Shown in pieces: positions 46,260 through 57,626 of a stretch of DNA of 64,000 nt (within the stretch, counting starts at the first letter, position 1; each line of letters begins with the position of its first letter). The translations under genes and the position numbers were made by a program. The DNA is taken from contig VXIS01000011.1 of NCBI GenBank assembly GCA_008704415.1, positions 124,001 through 188,000 on the forward strand, in the 5' to 3' direction. The notes under the pieces are model-generated. The model searched no databases, was not told the DNA's origin, and saw only the letters and a program-made list of their open reading frames with translations. The DNA comes from Sphaerosporella brunnea. Taxonomy: Eukaryota; Ascomycota; Pezizomycetes; Pezizales; Pyronemataceae.

Positions 46260-47154
46260 TTTGGCGGGTTGGGGTTTGTCTCCGCAATCAAAGGATGTCT
46301 GTCTGGACCAGAGAGCTTCACTGGCCAGCATGCAGCCACGGCAAGCAGATTGCAGCGGGGCAGAGATGGAATGGAATGCCTGACCATGAATCGCTGGAAC
46401 GCAGAATGCCAACACACACAAAATGTTGAATTCTTGCCCTCGCCCTGCGAGAACTTGAGAAGGAAGCCCATAGTTTCATCGAGCAAGCAAGCAAAAACAA
46501 CGAGCATGTTCAGCCGGCAAGCAGTCAATTGTCTCTCTCCACTCTACTCTACGGGCATTTGACATAGCGTGCATTCCCGAACACAGGCCCTCCGAGTGAC
46601 GATCCGATAACTCGACACTTTTCCTCGGAGCCTGATGCACTGGCCGTTTGCAGGCGCCAGCAAGATGCCCAAATTGGCCACATTCACGATATCACACACA
46701 TAGGATTCCAGACGAATCAGGCATCGTGTACCTTTCCGAGACCGGCGGCCCCAATATGACCGCTTGTGGTTAGGCCATGAGCCTTGCGGAGCCTTGCGGG
46801 GTGTTCATGGTTCCCCATTGACGTATTCAATTTCACGCAAAACAAAATGCAAGTGTAGTGTTTGTGAGTTCCAACACAGATCGGTGGAAATCCATTCCCG
46901 GTTCGTATAGCTCAGCTGGCCTCTCGCTTTCGAGATGTCAATTACATTCAATTTCACCGCGTTCAGGTGTGAAGTGACTGCCGTTTTGATGAGGCGTCAG
47001 GCGTAAGCGAGGCGATGGATGGCCAGCGCGAAAGACCTGGGCAACGCGCCTGGTCAACATTGTCACATACGGCTTGCTGCTCGTTGCCGTGCGTGGGGAC
47101 GGGGTTATCAGTATGTAGCCACACAACCAGAACTGGAAGTTTGGAATTTCCATA

Positions 47155-47228
47155 CCGTAGACTCTCGCGTAGATGGGATAGTGGCAAAGTCACTCAGCCA
47201 CGTCCGTTACTCGCGACAAAATGCGGTA
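47155..47228 (+). repeat. 74-bp repeat, left arm of inverted pair flanking spt8
   Basis: It matches the reverse complement of 49495-49568 at 71 of 74 positions with no gaps, including the core CACTCAGCCACGTCC. It ends about 197 bp before the spt8 start. Similarity stops sharply at both ends. Confidence 0.9.
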
Positions 47229-47424
47229 TGTAGCTTGCCCCGGACGACGCGATACGTGAGAGCTATCACGTGCATTCATTCCGTCGCGACTCGGTTGCGG
47301 GGCGGAACTAGCCGCTGCGCCTTACCGCGTTGGTGCCAACTTGAAACCTCAGAGCCACCCATCGCGAAAACACCAGCCAGCGACACAGCCCCCCCCCCCC
47401 CCCACCACCCGGGCACGCCGTATA

Positions 47425-49332
47425 ATGAGTTCCTTCAATTCCGACGATGAGCGAGAACCTGGCCACAGCATGATGGAGAACGGTGGGCGCGTCCGATTCC
47501 ACCCCCCCCCCGGCACCACGCGCCGCACGCGCTGACAGCTAGCTCTTAAACTAGGCAACGCCTCCGATGAGGACGAGATAATGGAGGATGCGGACGGGGA
47601 CCAGGACGACGACGAGGAAGAGGAGGCAGAGATCGAAGTTGAGGCGGAGGTAGAGGCAGAAGGGGATGAAGAGGACGATGAGGGCGACGAAGACGAGCCC
47701 GACGGCGACAACGAGGAAGGTGCAGTCTCGTGCTTTTCTAATTCCTCTGCCCTTTCCTTGATCGCGCTGACCCTCTGAGGACTTGACAGAAACCCACCGG
47801 CCTGCGCGATCACGTTCCGCCACCCAAGTACCCCCTTCTCGACCTCTACCATCACTCCGACCCGGGGCGGCTACAGCCGCTACCTATGACATCGTCCCCT
47901 ACGTCGCCGCGCCGATGAGCACGAGCATCAACGCCTTCTGCGCGACACCTTGCATGCGATGGGTCTTTACGGGCGGTAGCGACGGTTATATCCGGCGCTT
48001 CGACTGGGTTGGCAGCATGAACGGGAAAGTTCCATTGACGGTAGCGCAGAAACATCCGTTTGTGGACAGTGTTACCAGGGCCGGGATTCTACTCTCTTAC
48101 TGGGAAAACGAGGAGCCGGCTGTAAAGAGCTCGTTTTTGCACGTACCGGAAACGACAGATGATCTTAAGCTCAGCCCGGTGTACTCGCTGGCTGTGCATA
48201 GCCAGAGCTTGTGGCTGCTGAGTGGACTGGAGGTCCCTCCTTCCCTCCTCCCAATGAGTGGGATACCAAGCTGACAGCTGCAGAGTGGCGGAATAAACCT
48301 TCAATCCGTGCGCCACGACGAAGGCAAAATCATAACCACCCTGCGCAAACACACCAGCGCGGTGTCGGTACTCACTCTCGCCTCCGACGAGCGCAGCGTC
48401 CTCTCAGGTAGTTGGGACAAAAACGTGTACGACTGGGACTTAAACACCGGTTCCGTCACGCGAAATTTCACTGGCTCCGCGGGTCAAATATCAGCCATCC
48501 AATTCCGACCGCACTCGGCTGGTATACTGTGGGCCGACATAGTCCCCGCTTCCAACCAATCCGAAGAACTCGACGCCCCCGGCTCCCCCGCGGAAAGTAC
48601 CAGAAGCTACGGTAGTCTTTTTGGCGACGATGACATGGGAGATGATATCGGGGAAGTGAGTAACCAGACTATCACCAACGGCAAACCTTCTTCCCCACTC
48701 CCGCAATCACTACCCTCAGGCCCCACGACCGACCAGAATACCTTCCTTGCCTCGTCAATGGACGGCACAATCCGCCTCTGGGACCGCCGCGTGAATAGCC
48801 CGGTGGCTACTGGGCATCCAGCTAGAGGGGTGCCGCCATGGTGTATGTCTGCCATCTGGAGCACAGACGGCAATTTCATCTATGCAGGACGGCGCAATGC
48901 CTGTGTAGAGGAATACTCGCTCCACAAGGGTCTAGGACAGCCCACAAGAAATCTCAAGTTCCCCTTGGGATCAGGAAGCGTTACGGCTATGACGGCTATG
49001 CCAAACGGGAGAAATATCATCTGCGCTAGCTTTGACAACTTGAGACTGTGGGATCTGAAGTGGGAAGAGAAACGTGGTGGCCCTACAACACCGTTTTTGA
49101 TTATTCCTGGACATCATGGTGGTGTCGTCAGTCATTTGTGTAAGACCTCCCCACAAGTAGGTGGCGTTTGTGATGTGACTAACATGTTGGTACTACAGAT
49201 GCAGATAGAACTTGTAGATACCTCATCAGCACGGCTGGTAATCGGGGGTGGGAAGGCGCGAATACAGAGGTGCTGTTGGGGTACGAGATTTATTGGCCGA
49301 ACACTACCACCGCCACCACTACCACTGCATAG
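47425..49332 (+). CDS. spt8: SAGA complex WD40 subunit Spt8
   Basis: Five exons (47425-47482, 47555-47719, 47790-48232, 48284-49139, 49199-49332) give 551 residues. A short start and a long acidic stretch (EDADGDQDDDEEEEAEIEVE region) precede the WD40 propeller. Diagnostic blocks are YDIVPYVAAPMSTSINAF, WVFTGGSDGYIRRFDWVGSM, KHPFVDSVTRAGILLSYWEN, SGLESGGINLQSVRHDEG, LSGSWDKNVYDWDLNTG, SSMDGTIRLWDRR, NIICASFDNLRLWDLKWEE and the end LISTAGNRGWEGANTEVLLG followed by YEIYW. These fit fungal Spt8, which helps SAGA deliver TBP to promoters. The intron 3 donor is the weak GTCCCT but gives the family junction. The intron 4 donor is GTAAGA at 49140; the overlapping GTGTAA would create a stop. Confidence 0.93.
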
Positions 49333-49494
49333 CGTCTTGCTTTTTGTGCATTTTTTTTTCTTATATTTTATATTTTATTTCCCATTTTGTTTCCAGGCGT
49401 TTTGGGGTGGGGATTGTCTTTCTGCTGGAGGTGGGAGGTGTAATATAGTGAACCGTGAGCTCGAGGTGTTGCTCGTCCCTATTAATTACTTGAG

Positions 49495-49568
49495 TACCGC
49501 ATTTTCTCGCGAGTAAGGGACGTGGCTGAGTGACTTTGCCACTATCCCATCTACGCGAGATTCTACGG
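49495..49568 (-). repeat. 74-bp repeat, right arm of inverted pair flanking spt8
   Basis: Reverse-complement partner of 47155-47228 (71/74). It starts 163 bp after the spt8 stop codon. No obvious target-site duplication next to either arm. Confidence 0.9.
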
Positions 49569-50903
49569 CGCATATCGGCTGCTATGTAGGTTGGGTTGTG
49601 GTCTTGGTGGCTGGCTGCCAGCTTTGTTTTTGCTAAGTGCCGGGTAGCTACCGGAACTCAGTATTTCTACCAGAACTTTGGCAGTTTCTTGGGTCGTAAC
49701 TCGATTCCTAAAATTGAGCTTTAGGCGTATCTTGCGACATTGATCATGACTATTCTGCGGACGGATATTCCTCAGGCTCGCGCTTCATTAGCTGTCATTA
49801 TCGGCAGAGCGGTTTACTTCGGTATACGTACTAGTAGCCGCCGCCTCCGCAGGCCAGGAGAAAGACAAAGCTGCCGCAATAGATACAGGTAACTAACTAC
49901 CTTGATTAAGCGGTCATCGTAGCGAGTGAGCATACCTGTAATGCAACCTACAGCCCATTCGGGCCTGTCTAGGTAGCTGTCTGGTTATTTAGTTAGTCTC
50001 AGCCCGAATTATCCATTCCCACCTTCTCACAAGGTACATACTCTATACGGCCCCGTCGTAGGTCCGCATTCGAGTGAGATTCCATGGTGCGTCCACATCC
50101 CCCCCACCTACTTCCCCCGGCCCGGCTTGTGCTACTTAAGCATGTAGGGCAGAACCCGAGCCGAGCCGTGGGTTCCGGCTTTGATGCCGGCGCCCAGAAA
50201 GCCATCGACATATCGTCATCGGTGGTGTAACTCAGCCCATCACCTCTGATCATGCCGTGTGCAGAGAGAGAGGTATGTAACGTTTCACCGACCGACCGAT
50301 GGATGGCATCACAGGCATCACATCACGGCTTGAAGGAGAAGAGTACGAGTACATACATACATACATACGCGAATGGGCTTCCAGATCCGCGGGTGAGTGC
50401 ATGGTGGCGGCGGCGATCCTGATTGGCGGCGGGGAAGAAACGCCGCTGCAGTTTTACTTCTGGAGTAACAGGCAACTAGAGCATACTCTGAGCAGTAAAG
50501 TCATAGCACGACGCATCACTCGGTCCGGCGGCGCCGAATCGGGAAGGAAATCTGCAGGCAGGGTCCGCCGACCGGTAAGCTATGCTATGCCTCGTGATGT
50601 GTTTTTGTGTTTTGCAGGGGCCGAGAAAAAAGTTGTCGTGTGGAAAAGTACTTACCGCCGATGGCCTGGCCTTGGCGACATGACATGTCTTATCTGCCTA
50701 ACTTTGAGCTCTGTGGGGTTGGGAGAAGCTTCGATATTGACAGGTAAGGGGGCTACCTGTTTGAAAAAAAACCCTTCTTATCGTTTCTCCGAAACGTTAG
50801 ATAGAACAGCCATCTAGTTTTGCCGCAGTTTCCGCCCAACCCTTTCGAACCTTCGATACCTATCATACCCGGTTCCGCGTCGCAGCGCAAAAAAAAATAT
50901 ATT

Positions 50904-50940
50904 ATGGATGGATGGATGGATGGATGGATGGATGGATGGG
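50904..50940. repeat. (ATGG)9 microsatellite
   Basis: Nine tandem ATGG units. Confidence 0.95.
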
Positions 50941-51606
50941 TTCCTGACATAAGCGCGCGAGCACGCGAAAAAAACAGATAAATAAATAAATAAATGAAGT
51001 TGTGTGTTTTTTTGCAATTTTGTCTGCCTGCTTCTCCCTCCTCCCTCCTCGAAATAGCTGCCGTACCCGATTGGCTGGTTGGGATGTGATGATTCGACGA
51101 CGACGGGGGGGATCTGTTGCTCTTGCAGCTCCTTTTGCGGGGGAGCGCCCACTTTTGGAACCGCCGCATGACCAGCCAGTCAGTTCTACGCATGTTCCAT
51201 TCTGTGAACTCTCACGATGCTTGATTTCAGCCAACAGACAGAAAAATGCCGAAGGGGGTTGCATTTGTCGCCACCACCACGCGTAACAAAGGGAAGGCAA
51301 CACAAAACACAACGGCGGCATGCGCTCATGATCAGGCGAAAAGAGAGAAAGAGAAAATTAACGCCGGCTGCCCGCCCGCTGTGCCCACGTCGTTCTCACC
51401 ACACGGATGGGCAAAACATACGACATCACTCGCAGCATGCACACCGCTTCCGTTGCAGCAGGTAGTTTGACAGATGGATGGAGATAGAGTGCAGACAGAC
51501 GAGATGGTTAATTGCAAGATCAAGCAAGCACACCGGCAGTTAGCCGCTGCAAACGAAAAGGGATCGAGATGGAGAGGTGTCAAAAAGCAGGCAGTGCAAA
51601 GAGAGA

Positions 51607-51641
51607 AGCAAGCAGCAAGCAGCAAGCAGCAAGCAGCAAGC
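51607..51641. repeat. AGCAAGC x 5 tandem repeat
   Basis: Five perfect heptamer copies followed by degenerate AAGCAA units. Confidence 0.9.
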
Positions 51642-52009
51642 AGCAAGCAAGCAAACAGCACCAGGCTTGGTGCAAATTGTCGGGGAATCGAGTCTGGTAA
51701 GGCAGCGCAAGGAGAGCAGCTGCTACATAGAAGCGTGGCTGCTGCTGCGGCTGCTGCTGGTCACGGCCGAGTCCAACCAAAGAAAGCAACAAAGCCAACC
51801 AAGCTCAGCTCACACACGCACAAAGCTGGGAGCGCGAAGCGAGCGTCTGCTTGGGGATTGGATTCTTCCGGCGTTGCGCCGTTACGTGCTTCACACATCC
51901 TCCCCACTGTTCGCCGAACGGCAAAGCGCGCATTGCTTTTCTCACGATGCTGCGACAGACAAGATCCTGCGAACGAACGAAACCGCGACGCTTTGGATGG
52001 ATGATGACC

Positions 52010-52031
52010 GACTGACTGACTGACTGACTGA
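52010..52031. repeat. (GACT)n microsatellite
   Basis: Five and a half GACT units about 300 bp upstream of the transcription factor ATG. Confidence 0.9.
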
Positions 52032-52336
52032 GCAAGCAATTTGCCTGCCCTGCTCTAAACTCCCATCACCACCACCACGCCCCCACCCCCCCCCCCCAGC
52101 TGCAACTCCTCCTTCCTTCTCTCTTTCTTTGCTCTTCTCCCCAATCCACCACTCCAACAACGAAAAACAACCCAACACAACTCTCTACCCCTTCCTTGCC
52201 GTTAACCCCCCCCCCCCCCAAAAACAAACTCCGCTTCAACATTTGCGAAATACAACTCTCGAAAAATCACACCCCCCCCCCCCCAACCCGCTGTGCGAAA
52301 GACTCTGCCAGAGCCACAACTAAAACGCCGGCCGCA

Positions 52337-55273
52337 ATGTCGTCGTCATCTTCGTCGAATAAAAGAGCTCGTTCAGAGCAGTCGTCGGCTGTACGTTGAG
52401 AACCCATCCTGTTTGAGTCATCGCGCCATATGCACTCGAAAACTGTAACTGACTGGTCTCGCTCCCTTGCAGTGCACCGAGTGTCAGGTATGAATGATCC
52501 TACCGACCCTCCTCTGCCTCTATGAGTGCCAGGCTGAAGAGTCCCCCGTAATTATATTCTTGTAGCGCAGGAAAGGAAAGGTACATCTCTCCCCCGAAAG
52601 AAATCCCGTTCCTGATTCACATGTCCCCTGGGGGCGGCTCTGCAACCATCCTTTGAAAAAAACCATCGCCACTTTTTTCCCCCCGTGGTGCCAGCAGATG
52701 CCCCTCTCGCGCCGCCTCACAACCATCGCCCTCAATGGCTAACAGTGATTGCAATGCAGTGTGTCGGGGGAAGACCCTGTACTTTTTGCGCGAAAACCGG
52801 CAGAAAATGTATCGACCAGCCTCAGATCTCGAGGATACCTTTAACGAGGAAGTCAGTGCCTTTTTTTTTTGTTTCTCCTGCTCGCCGCTTCCCCTCTTTT
52901 GCCTGGAGTATTCGATTAACGATGCCCCCCCTCCCCCCAGAAACATGGACGACCTCCATGATCGCTGCCAACGCCTGCAATCGCTCTTGCAATCTATAGA
53001 TCCATCGATCGACGTAGAAGACCTGGTCGGCGGCAGCTTACCCTCGACCACCCGCTATGGCCATGACCGGAAACAGTCCTCGGGTGCCGAATCCTCGGGC
53101 GTCGCTACACCGGAGGAAGAAGACCACGATTCCGACGGCGAAGAGGACATGAACCAGTGCAAATTCGAGTGGTACGAAGGCGATCCTTCAGATACCGGCG
53201 CAGTGTTGGCGGACGGAATGGCGGGCCTCAATATCGACTCGAAAGAGGTGGGCTACTTGGGTTAGTTCCTCTTTTTTTTATTATCATTTCAAAGCTCGGA
53301 ATGAGTGAACGTGTGCTTATCGCGGTTGCACACAGGAAGGTCATCTGCCGCAGCATTGCTGCGACACGTTTGTCGCCTTCTTAAGGCTCACGAACAGGCT
53401 ACCGGAGCTGTTGGCCTCGATCTACAGGACGCACTATCACCCGTGCCTTCCCCGAAAATCAGCGAAAAGCGCCTCGAGGTAAACTGGACGCAGGACAGCT
53501 TGATCGAAGCCTACTTTCAATACCACCATGCGTCCTACCCGATCGTTCACGAAGCCATCTTCCGCGAGAAGGTGGCCAGGTTCCGGAGCGGTGAAGTCAA
53601 GCTCAACACGCACTGGCAGACACTGATCCAAATGGTTCTACTCACGGGCGCGCTGATGAGCAGTACCGATCACAACAACATGGCGGCCTTGGGTGACAGG
53701 GATATCTACAAGGTCGTCAACCTGGACTTTTTCTCGTACGGAACGCTAGAAGGTGTTCAAGCTCTGGCTCTGATGGTATTTCTCTTCATCCTGCCCGGCA
53801 GGGCAAAACAGCTAACAGCTGCAGGGTTCGTACCTTCAAAAACGGGACAACCCAAATACTGGCTACAACTGTCTCGGAATGGCGATGCGCATGGCGCTCG
53901 GCCTTGGTCTGCACCGTGATGTGACCGAGAGTAAAGGCACAACCCTAGGAATGGAGATTCGCCGGCGGATCTGGTGGACGCTGTACATTTTCGACGTCGG
54001 CGCCTCGCTTACCTTTGGCCGTCCCACGATTCCCAGCGACAAAGTCTTCACCAAGATTCCGGTAAACGTCAACGATTACCATCTCACGGATCGCAATGCC
54101 TTGCTTCCCCCGCCCTGCGAGACCGTCACCGTTTACTCGGCAATGATCGCGCACGCTCACCTCGTAGTCCTCATGAATCGCATCCACCTGAACTTCTTCA
54201 TCCACCCGCGCTCGCTCAGCTCTTGCCGTCTGCCCCTTAGCCGCGAGTTGATCACCAAGTTTGACGAGCAGATTGCGCGCTGGCACTCTGCGCTTCCGCA
54301 GTACTTTTCCGACCGCAACTGCGAAGCCTGGTTCGCTGCGCCTCGGGCAGTGGTGGAATGGAAGGCGATGAACTTGCGCATGCTCATGTACAAGTGCTTC
54401 CTGGACTGCCTTTCATACTCTCCCGTGGACCACCCGGCGCCTTCACAGATTCCGGCGAACCGGCAAACACACATTGCGCTTCTTCCGGAGGTGCGCAAGT
54501 GTCTCACCTTTGCGCTGTCGACGCTCTCGTCGGTGCGCAAGTTCACGAAAACCTACCAGCCTCTTTGGCACGGAATTGGCTGGTACGCCACTTACTACGT
54601 CTTCCAGGCTGCACTCGTTCTTGTCACCGCGATTCTCTCGGTGCCGAAAGATGCATCCGTGAGCATCTGGAAAGACGGTATCCTGGATGCGCTCTCGTGT
54701 ATGCGTAGTGTCGAAGCATCCACACCTTCGGCCACACGCGTGGCTGCCGTGCTGCGCTGGTGCCTCATGCGTATCGAAGGCGGCGAGGTGCAGCAGGCGT
54801 GTGTCGGCACGCTTCACCAGACGGTCGAGGAGTGCCGCATCAGTGTTAATGAGCTCCGGCAGCAAATGGAGATGGAATATAACGGGTTGCTTGGTGGGCC
54901 GGGCAGTGGGAATGTTAGCGGCGTCACCAGCCCCGGTGGCTGGAACGAAAGCGGTGGCCCAGGGTACATATTCGGCGCCGGAGGAGGCTTCAGCAACGCT
55001 GCATTCTTCGGACAGTTCGAGAACCCGACGCCACCGGAGCTGGAGCTCGACGCTTTCGGTGCCACCGGCACGTTCTGGGGCGACGACATCGGTCTGTTCA
55101 GCGAGGCTGGTCTTGTGGGCATGGGCCTCGGCGCCGATCTCGAACAGCAGATGCCACAACCACACCCTAACATGCCGCCGCCCATGATGCAGAGTTACGC
55201 ACGCGTCCCGCCCGGCGGCGCATTCAAACACGGGACTGGAATTTTTGACGAGGCCAGTCGGTCTTTTGCTTAG
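52337..55273 (+). CDS. Zn2Cys6 (Gal4-type) transcription factor with two microexons
   Basis: Seven exons: 52337-52390, 52473-52487, 52566-52580, 52760-52851, 52941-53260, 53336-53775, 53825-55273, giving 794 residues. Exons 2 and 3 are 15 nt each, phase 0. They encode CTECQ and RRKGK; joined to exon 4 they complete the binuclear cluster C-x2-C-x6-C-x5-C-x2-C-x6-C (Cys19, 22, 29, 35, 38, 45). A coiled linker follows (DDLHDRCQRLQSLLQSIDP), then an acidic linker and the Fungal_trans middle domain with VNWTQDSLIEAYFQYHHASY, NTGYNCLGMAMRMALGLGLH and EIRRRIWWTLYIFDVGASLT. The C-terminus is Gly/Pro/Met-rich, a plausible activation region. Nuclear DNA-binding regulator; the target pathway is not visible from sequence, and no metabolic cluster adjoins it. 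Introns 1 and 3 show CTGAC and CTAAC branch sites. Confidence 0.9.
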
Positions 55274-56099
55274 ACGAGTGCGGGAGAGGGGTGTAGAGGG
55301 TGGATGCATCAGGGGGGGCGTTTTGATTTTTTTGATTTTGATTTCTGTTTTACCCTCTTATCTCCTAATTTCATTGATTGGATGTCTTTGATGTTTGCGC
55401 GCGCGAATATACAACAACCCAGATAAACGACCGAGATGAAAGACAGGGGAAGGAAACGGATGGGACCAAGAATGAACTGGACTGACTGAACAATGATAAA
55501 TAAGATACGATACCCTCTTGGGTGTGGGATGGAGTTTTTTTTCTTTCTTTCTTTCTTTCTTTGCTTTATGGTTTTATTTTCTACTTTCTACTTCTATTTT
55601 ATTTTATTTTCTTGATCTTCTCCTTGAATCTCTGGGATGGAATTTTTTTGAGGATGTTTACCTGTTGTGTTTTTTTTCTTTTTTCTACTTTACCTGTGTG
55701 TTTTTTGTTACCTACCGAGCTATAGACGGCAAAGGGTGCTTCCTTTCTGGCTGTTGGCTGCTGCTGTAAACGTAGTAATAGATGAGATGCGATCCGTTGT
55801 GCTTTTCTTTTTGTAGGATTCTATCGCACTCACTCATTTTCCATTTTTCTCCATTGTGACTTTCTCGAACTCGAACAAAGAAAAGAAAAGAAAATGCCAT
55901 TGCCATTCAACAAAAAAAAAAAAAAAAAAGAAAAAAGAAAGAAAAACAGATCGTGGTTATAGTGAAAAAGAGAGAAGAGTATGCCGAATCAATCTGCAGA
56001 AATCCATGGATCGATCCTACGATGCAGACAAGAAAGCGGGGGAAAAAAAGAGGCGAAAAAAGAAAAGTCTCGTGCCGCTGATGATATCTATCCTCACGC
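55274..56099. other. Spacer between convergent genes
   Basis: 3' flanks of the transcription factor and of the Aly-type gene, rich in T then A homopolymers (e.g. about 55535-55560 and 55910-55930). No gene seen. Confidence 0.6.
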
Positions 56100-57437
56100 C
56101 TACAGAATCAAGTCACCATCGTCGTCGACCGCCGCCTTTTCTTCGACGGCCGCGGCCGCGGGAGCGGCACCTTCCTCCTGGTTGGCTCCTCCAAAGTAGT
56201 CGTTCATCTCAGCGTCGAGCTCCTCCACCGTCTTCTTCGGCCTGATGTTACTGCCGCTGCTCTTTTCGCCGCGGCCTCCCTTCTCGGCGCGTCCTCTGCC
56301 ACCTCGGGGTCTCTCCCTGTCTCTTGGGACGACAGAACGGGGTCCGCTCTGGGTGCGCTCGCCACCACCACCACCACCGCGCTCGCGTTCCCGGCGGCGC
56401 TCCGGAGGGACGTACCGGTCGATGCCTGGAGGGGTGGGCTTGCGCGTAGGATCGCGTCTGCTATCTCTAGCGATGGGGGCGTCGTCGGCGGCAGCGGGGG
56501 ACGCGATACGTTCGAACAGGCTCCGCGTGGGTGGCGGTCCGACCAGCGAGACGGTAATGAGTTGACCCTTAGCCGTAGCGCCGTCGTAGTCGCGGATCGC
56601 CGCCACGGCATCGGATTCGCGGGCGAAGGTGACGAAGCAGGTGCCTTCGCTGCGGCCAGCGCGGTCGTACATGATCTCGAGTTTTAAGACATCGCCTTTG
56701 CGCCGGAATAGGTCCTGCAGCGATGTTAGTCGGCGAAGAAGAAAAAAAAAAAAAAAAAAGATGAGATAGGAGAAGGAATTGGTACCATGAGCTCTTCCTC
56801 AGTCAACTCGTAGTGCAGGTTGGTCACCTTAACCTTCGCGCCAGCAGCGGGAGGCGCATCGAGACTGAGACATGTCAGCGTTTTCTTCAAAGTCTTGCTC
56901 GTGTTGAAGACTGACCGTCGGCCGCCGGGGGAGCTGCGGGGAGGCCGCCGAGAACCAGGGCTAGGGATATCGTCAAACTTATCGTGCACCCAAAGTCTGT
57001 CGCAAATCAGTCACGGCTCATCGCGGAGGGTGGAAGTGAGCGCACCTGGACTCATCGTAACCGCCATTTCTCGAGGATCCGGAGGTAGGCTTTGCCGGAT
57101 GTTAGCCTTATCTACATCAGCAGCATCGCATTTCCGTATCCGCCGTTAAGAACTCAAAGGGTATATCGATCGAGTAGAAGAGGAGGAGGAGGAAGAGGAG
57201 GAGAGACACGCCTGGTATCAGCAGCGAATGTTTAGCACGACGAGCTCTGAGAGGAAGTGACTTGGAGGCTCAGCCGAGGAAACTAACCTTTCTAACACCG
57301 CCGCCACGAGGAGTATTGCGGCGCTGGCGTCGGTTGCGGTTGTTTTCCTGCTCATCGTCGCGTCAACTTGCGCGTCGGTAGAAGGTGTGGGGACTGCGAA
57401 CCCGTTCGCGCACAACTTCGTCTAGAGATCGATCCAT
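56100..57437 (-). CDS. yra1: Aly/Yra1/Mlo3-type mRNA export adaptor (RRM protein)
   Basis: Six exons (57437-57402, 57347-57288, 57089-57046, 56996-56916, 56864-56786, 56714-56100) give 304 residues. The N-terminal motif MDRSLDEVVRER followed by an Arg-rich run (RNRRQRRNTPRGGG) is the conserved start of the family. The linker has LWVHDKFDD. The RRM (about residues 83-155) shows RNP2 VKVTNLHYEL and RNP1-like SEGTCFVTF. An RGG-rich stretch leads to KKTVEELDAEMNDYF, the C-terminal copy of the helicase-binding box. These proteins join the TREX complex and hand mRNA from Sub2/UAP56 to Mex67. The intron 1 donor is GTTCGC, unusual; GTGCGC eleven bases earlier would shorten exon 1 by four codons. Introns 3 and 4 use GTGCGC and GTCAGT. 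Confidence 0.9.
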
Positions 57438-57626
57438 TGTGTTTGGGGATGTGCAAGAATGTATGAGGGGGGGTGTTGTTGTAGTTGATGATAGATTGTG
57501 TAAAGATAGTTGTTTTGGGGTTGTTGGTGGAGGTTGTGGTTGTGGTGGTGGTCGAGTATTTAACGTCAACTGCAACCACTTGCCACCCCCCAGCAAACAC
57601 CTACCCCAACCCTGTATCGCCGCCAT

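Larger units (their letters stand above)
46077..47424. other. Divergent intergenic region: helicase and spt8
   Basis: Contains a (TGG)n tract (46204-46259), the left arm of the spt8-flanking inverted repeat (47155-47228), and a 15-C run (47389-47403) ending 21 bp before the spt8 ATG. No gene seen. Confidence 0.55.
49333..52336. other. Gene-poor region upstream of the C6 transcription factor
   Basis: Begins with spt8 3' flank (T-rich, 49345-49395) and the right repeat arm. It also holds CATA, GGAT, AGCAAGC and GACT microsatellites and three long C-runs (52086-52097, 52206-52219, 52272-52284) in the leader of the next gene. ORFs around 50300-52020 are short and compositionally odd; none is supported. 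Confidence 0.5.

Noticed and set aside
46900..46945. Box-A-like TATAGCTCAGCTGG suggesting a tRNA
   Set aside because: No box B (GGTTCNANNCC) follows at the right distance and no acceptor stem pairs. At best a chance or half-tRNA match.
54443..55309. 288-codon minus ORF across the C6 factor
   Set aside because: Antisense shadow of the large coding exon; no domain.
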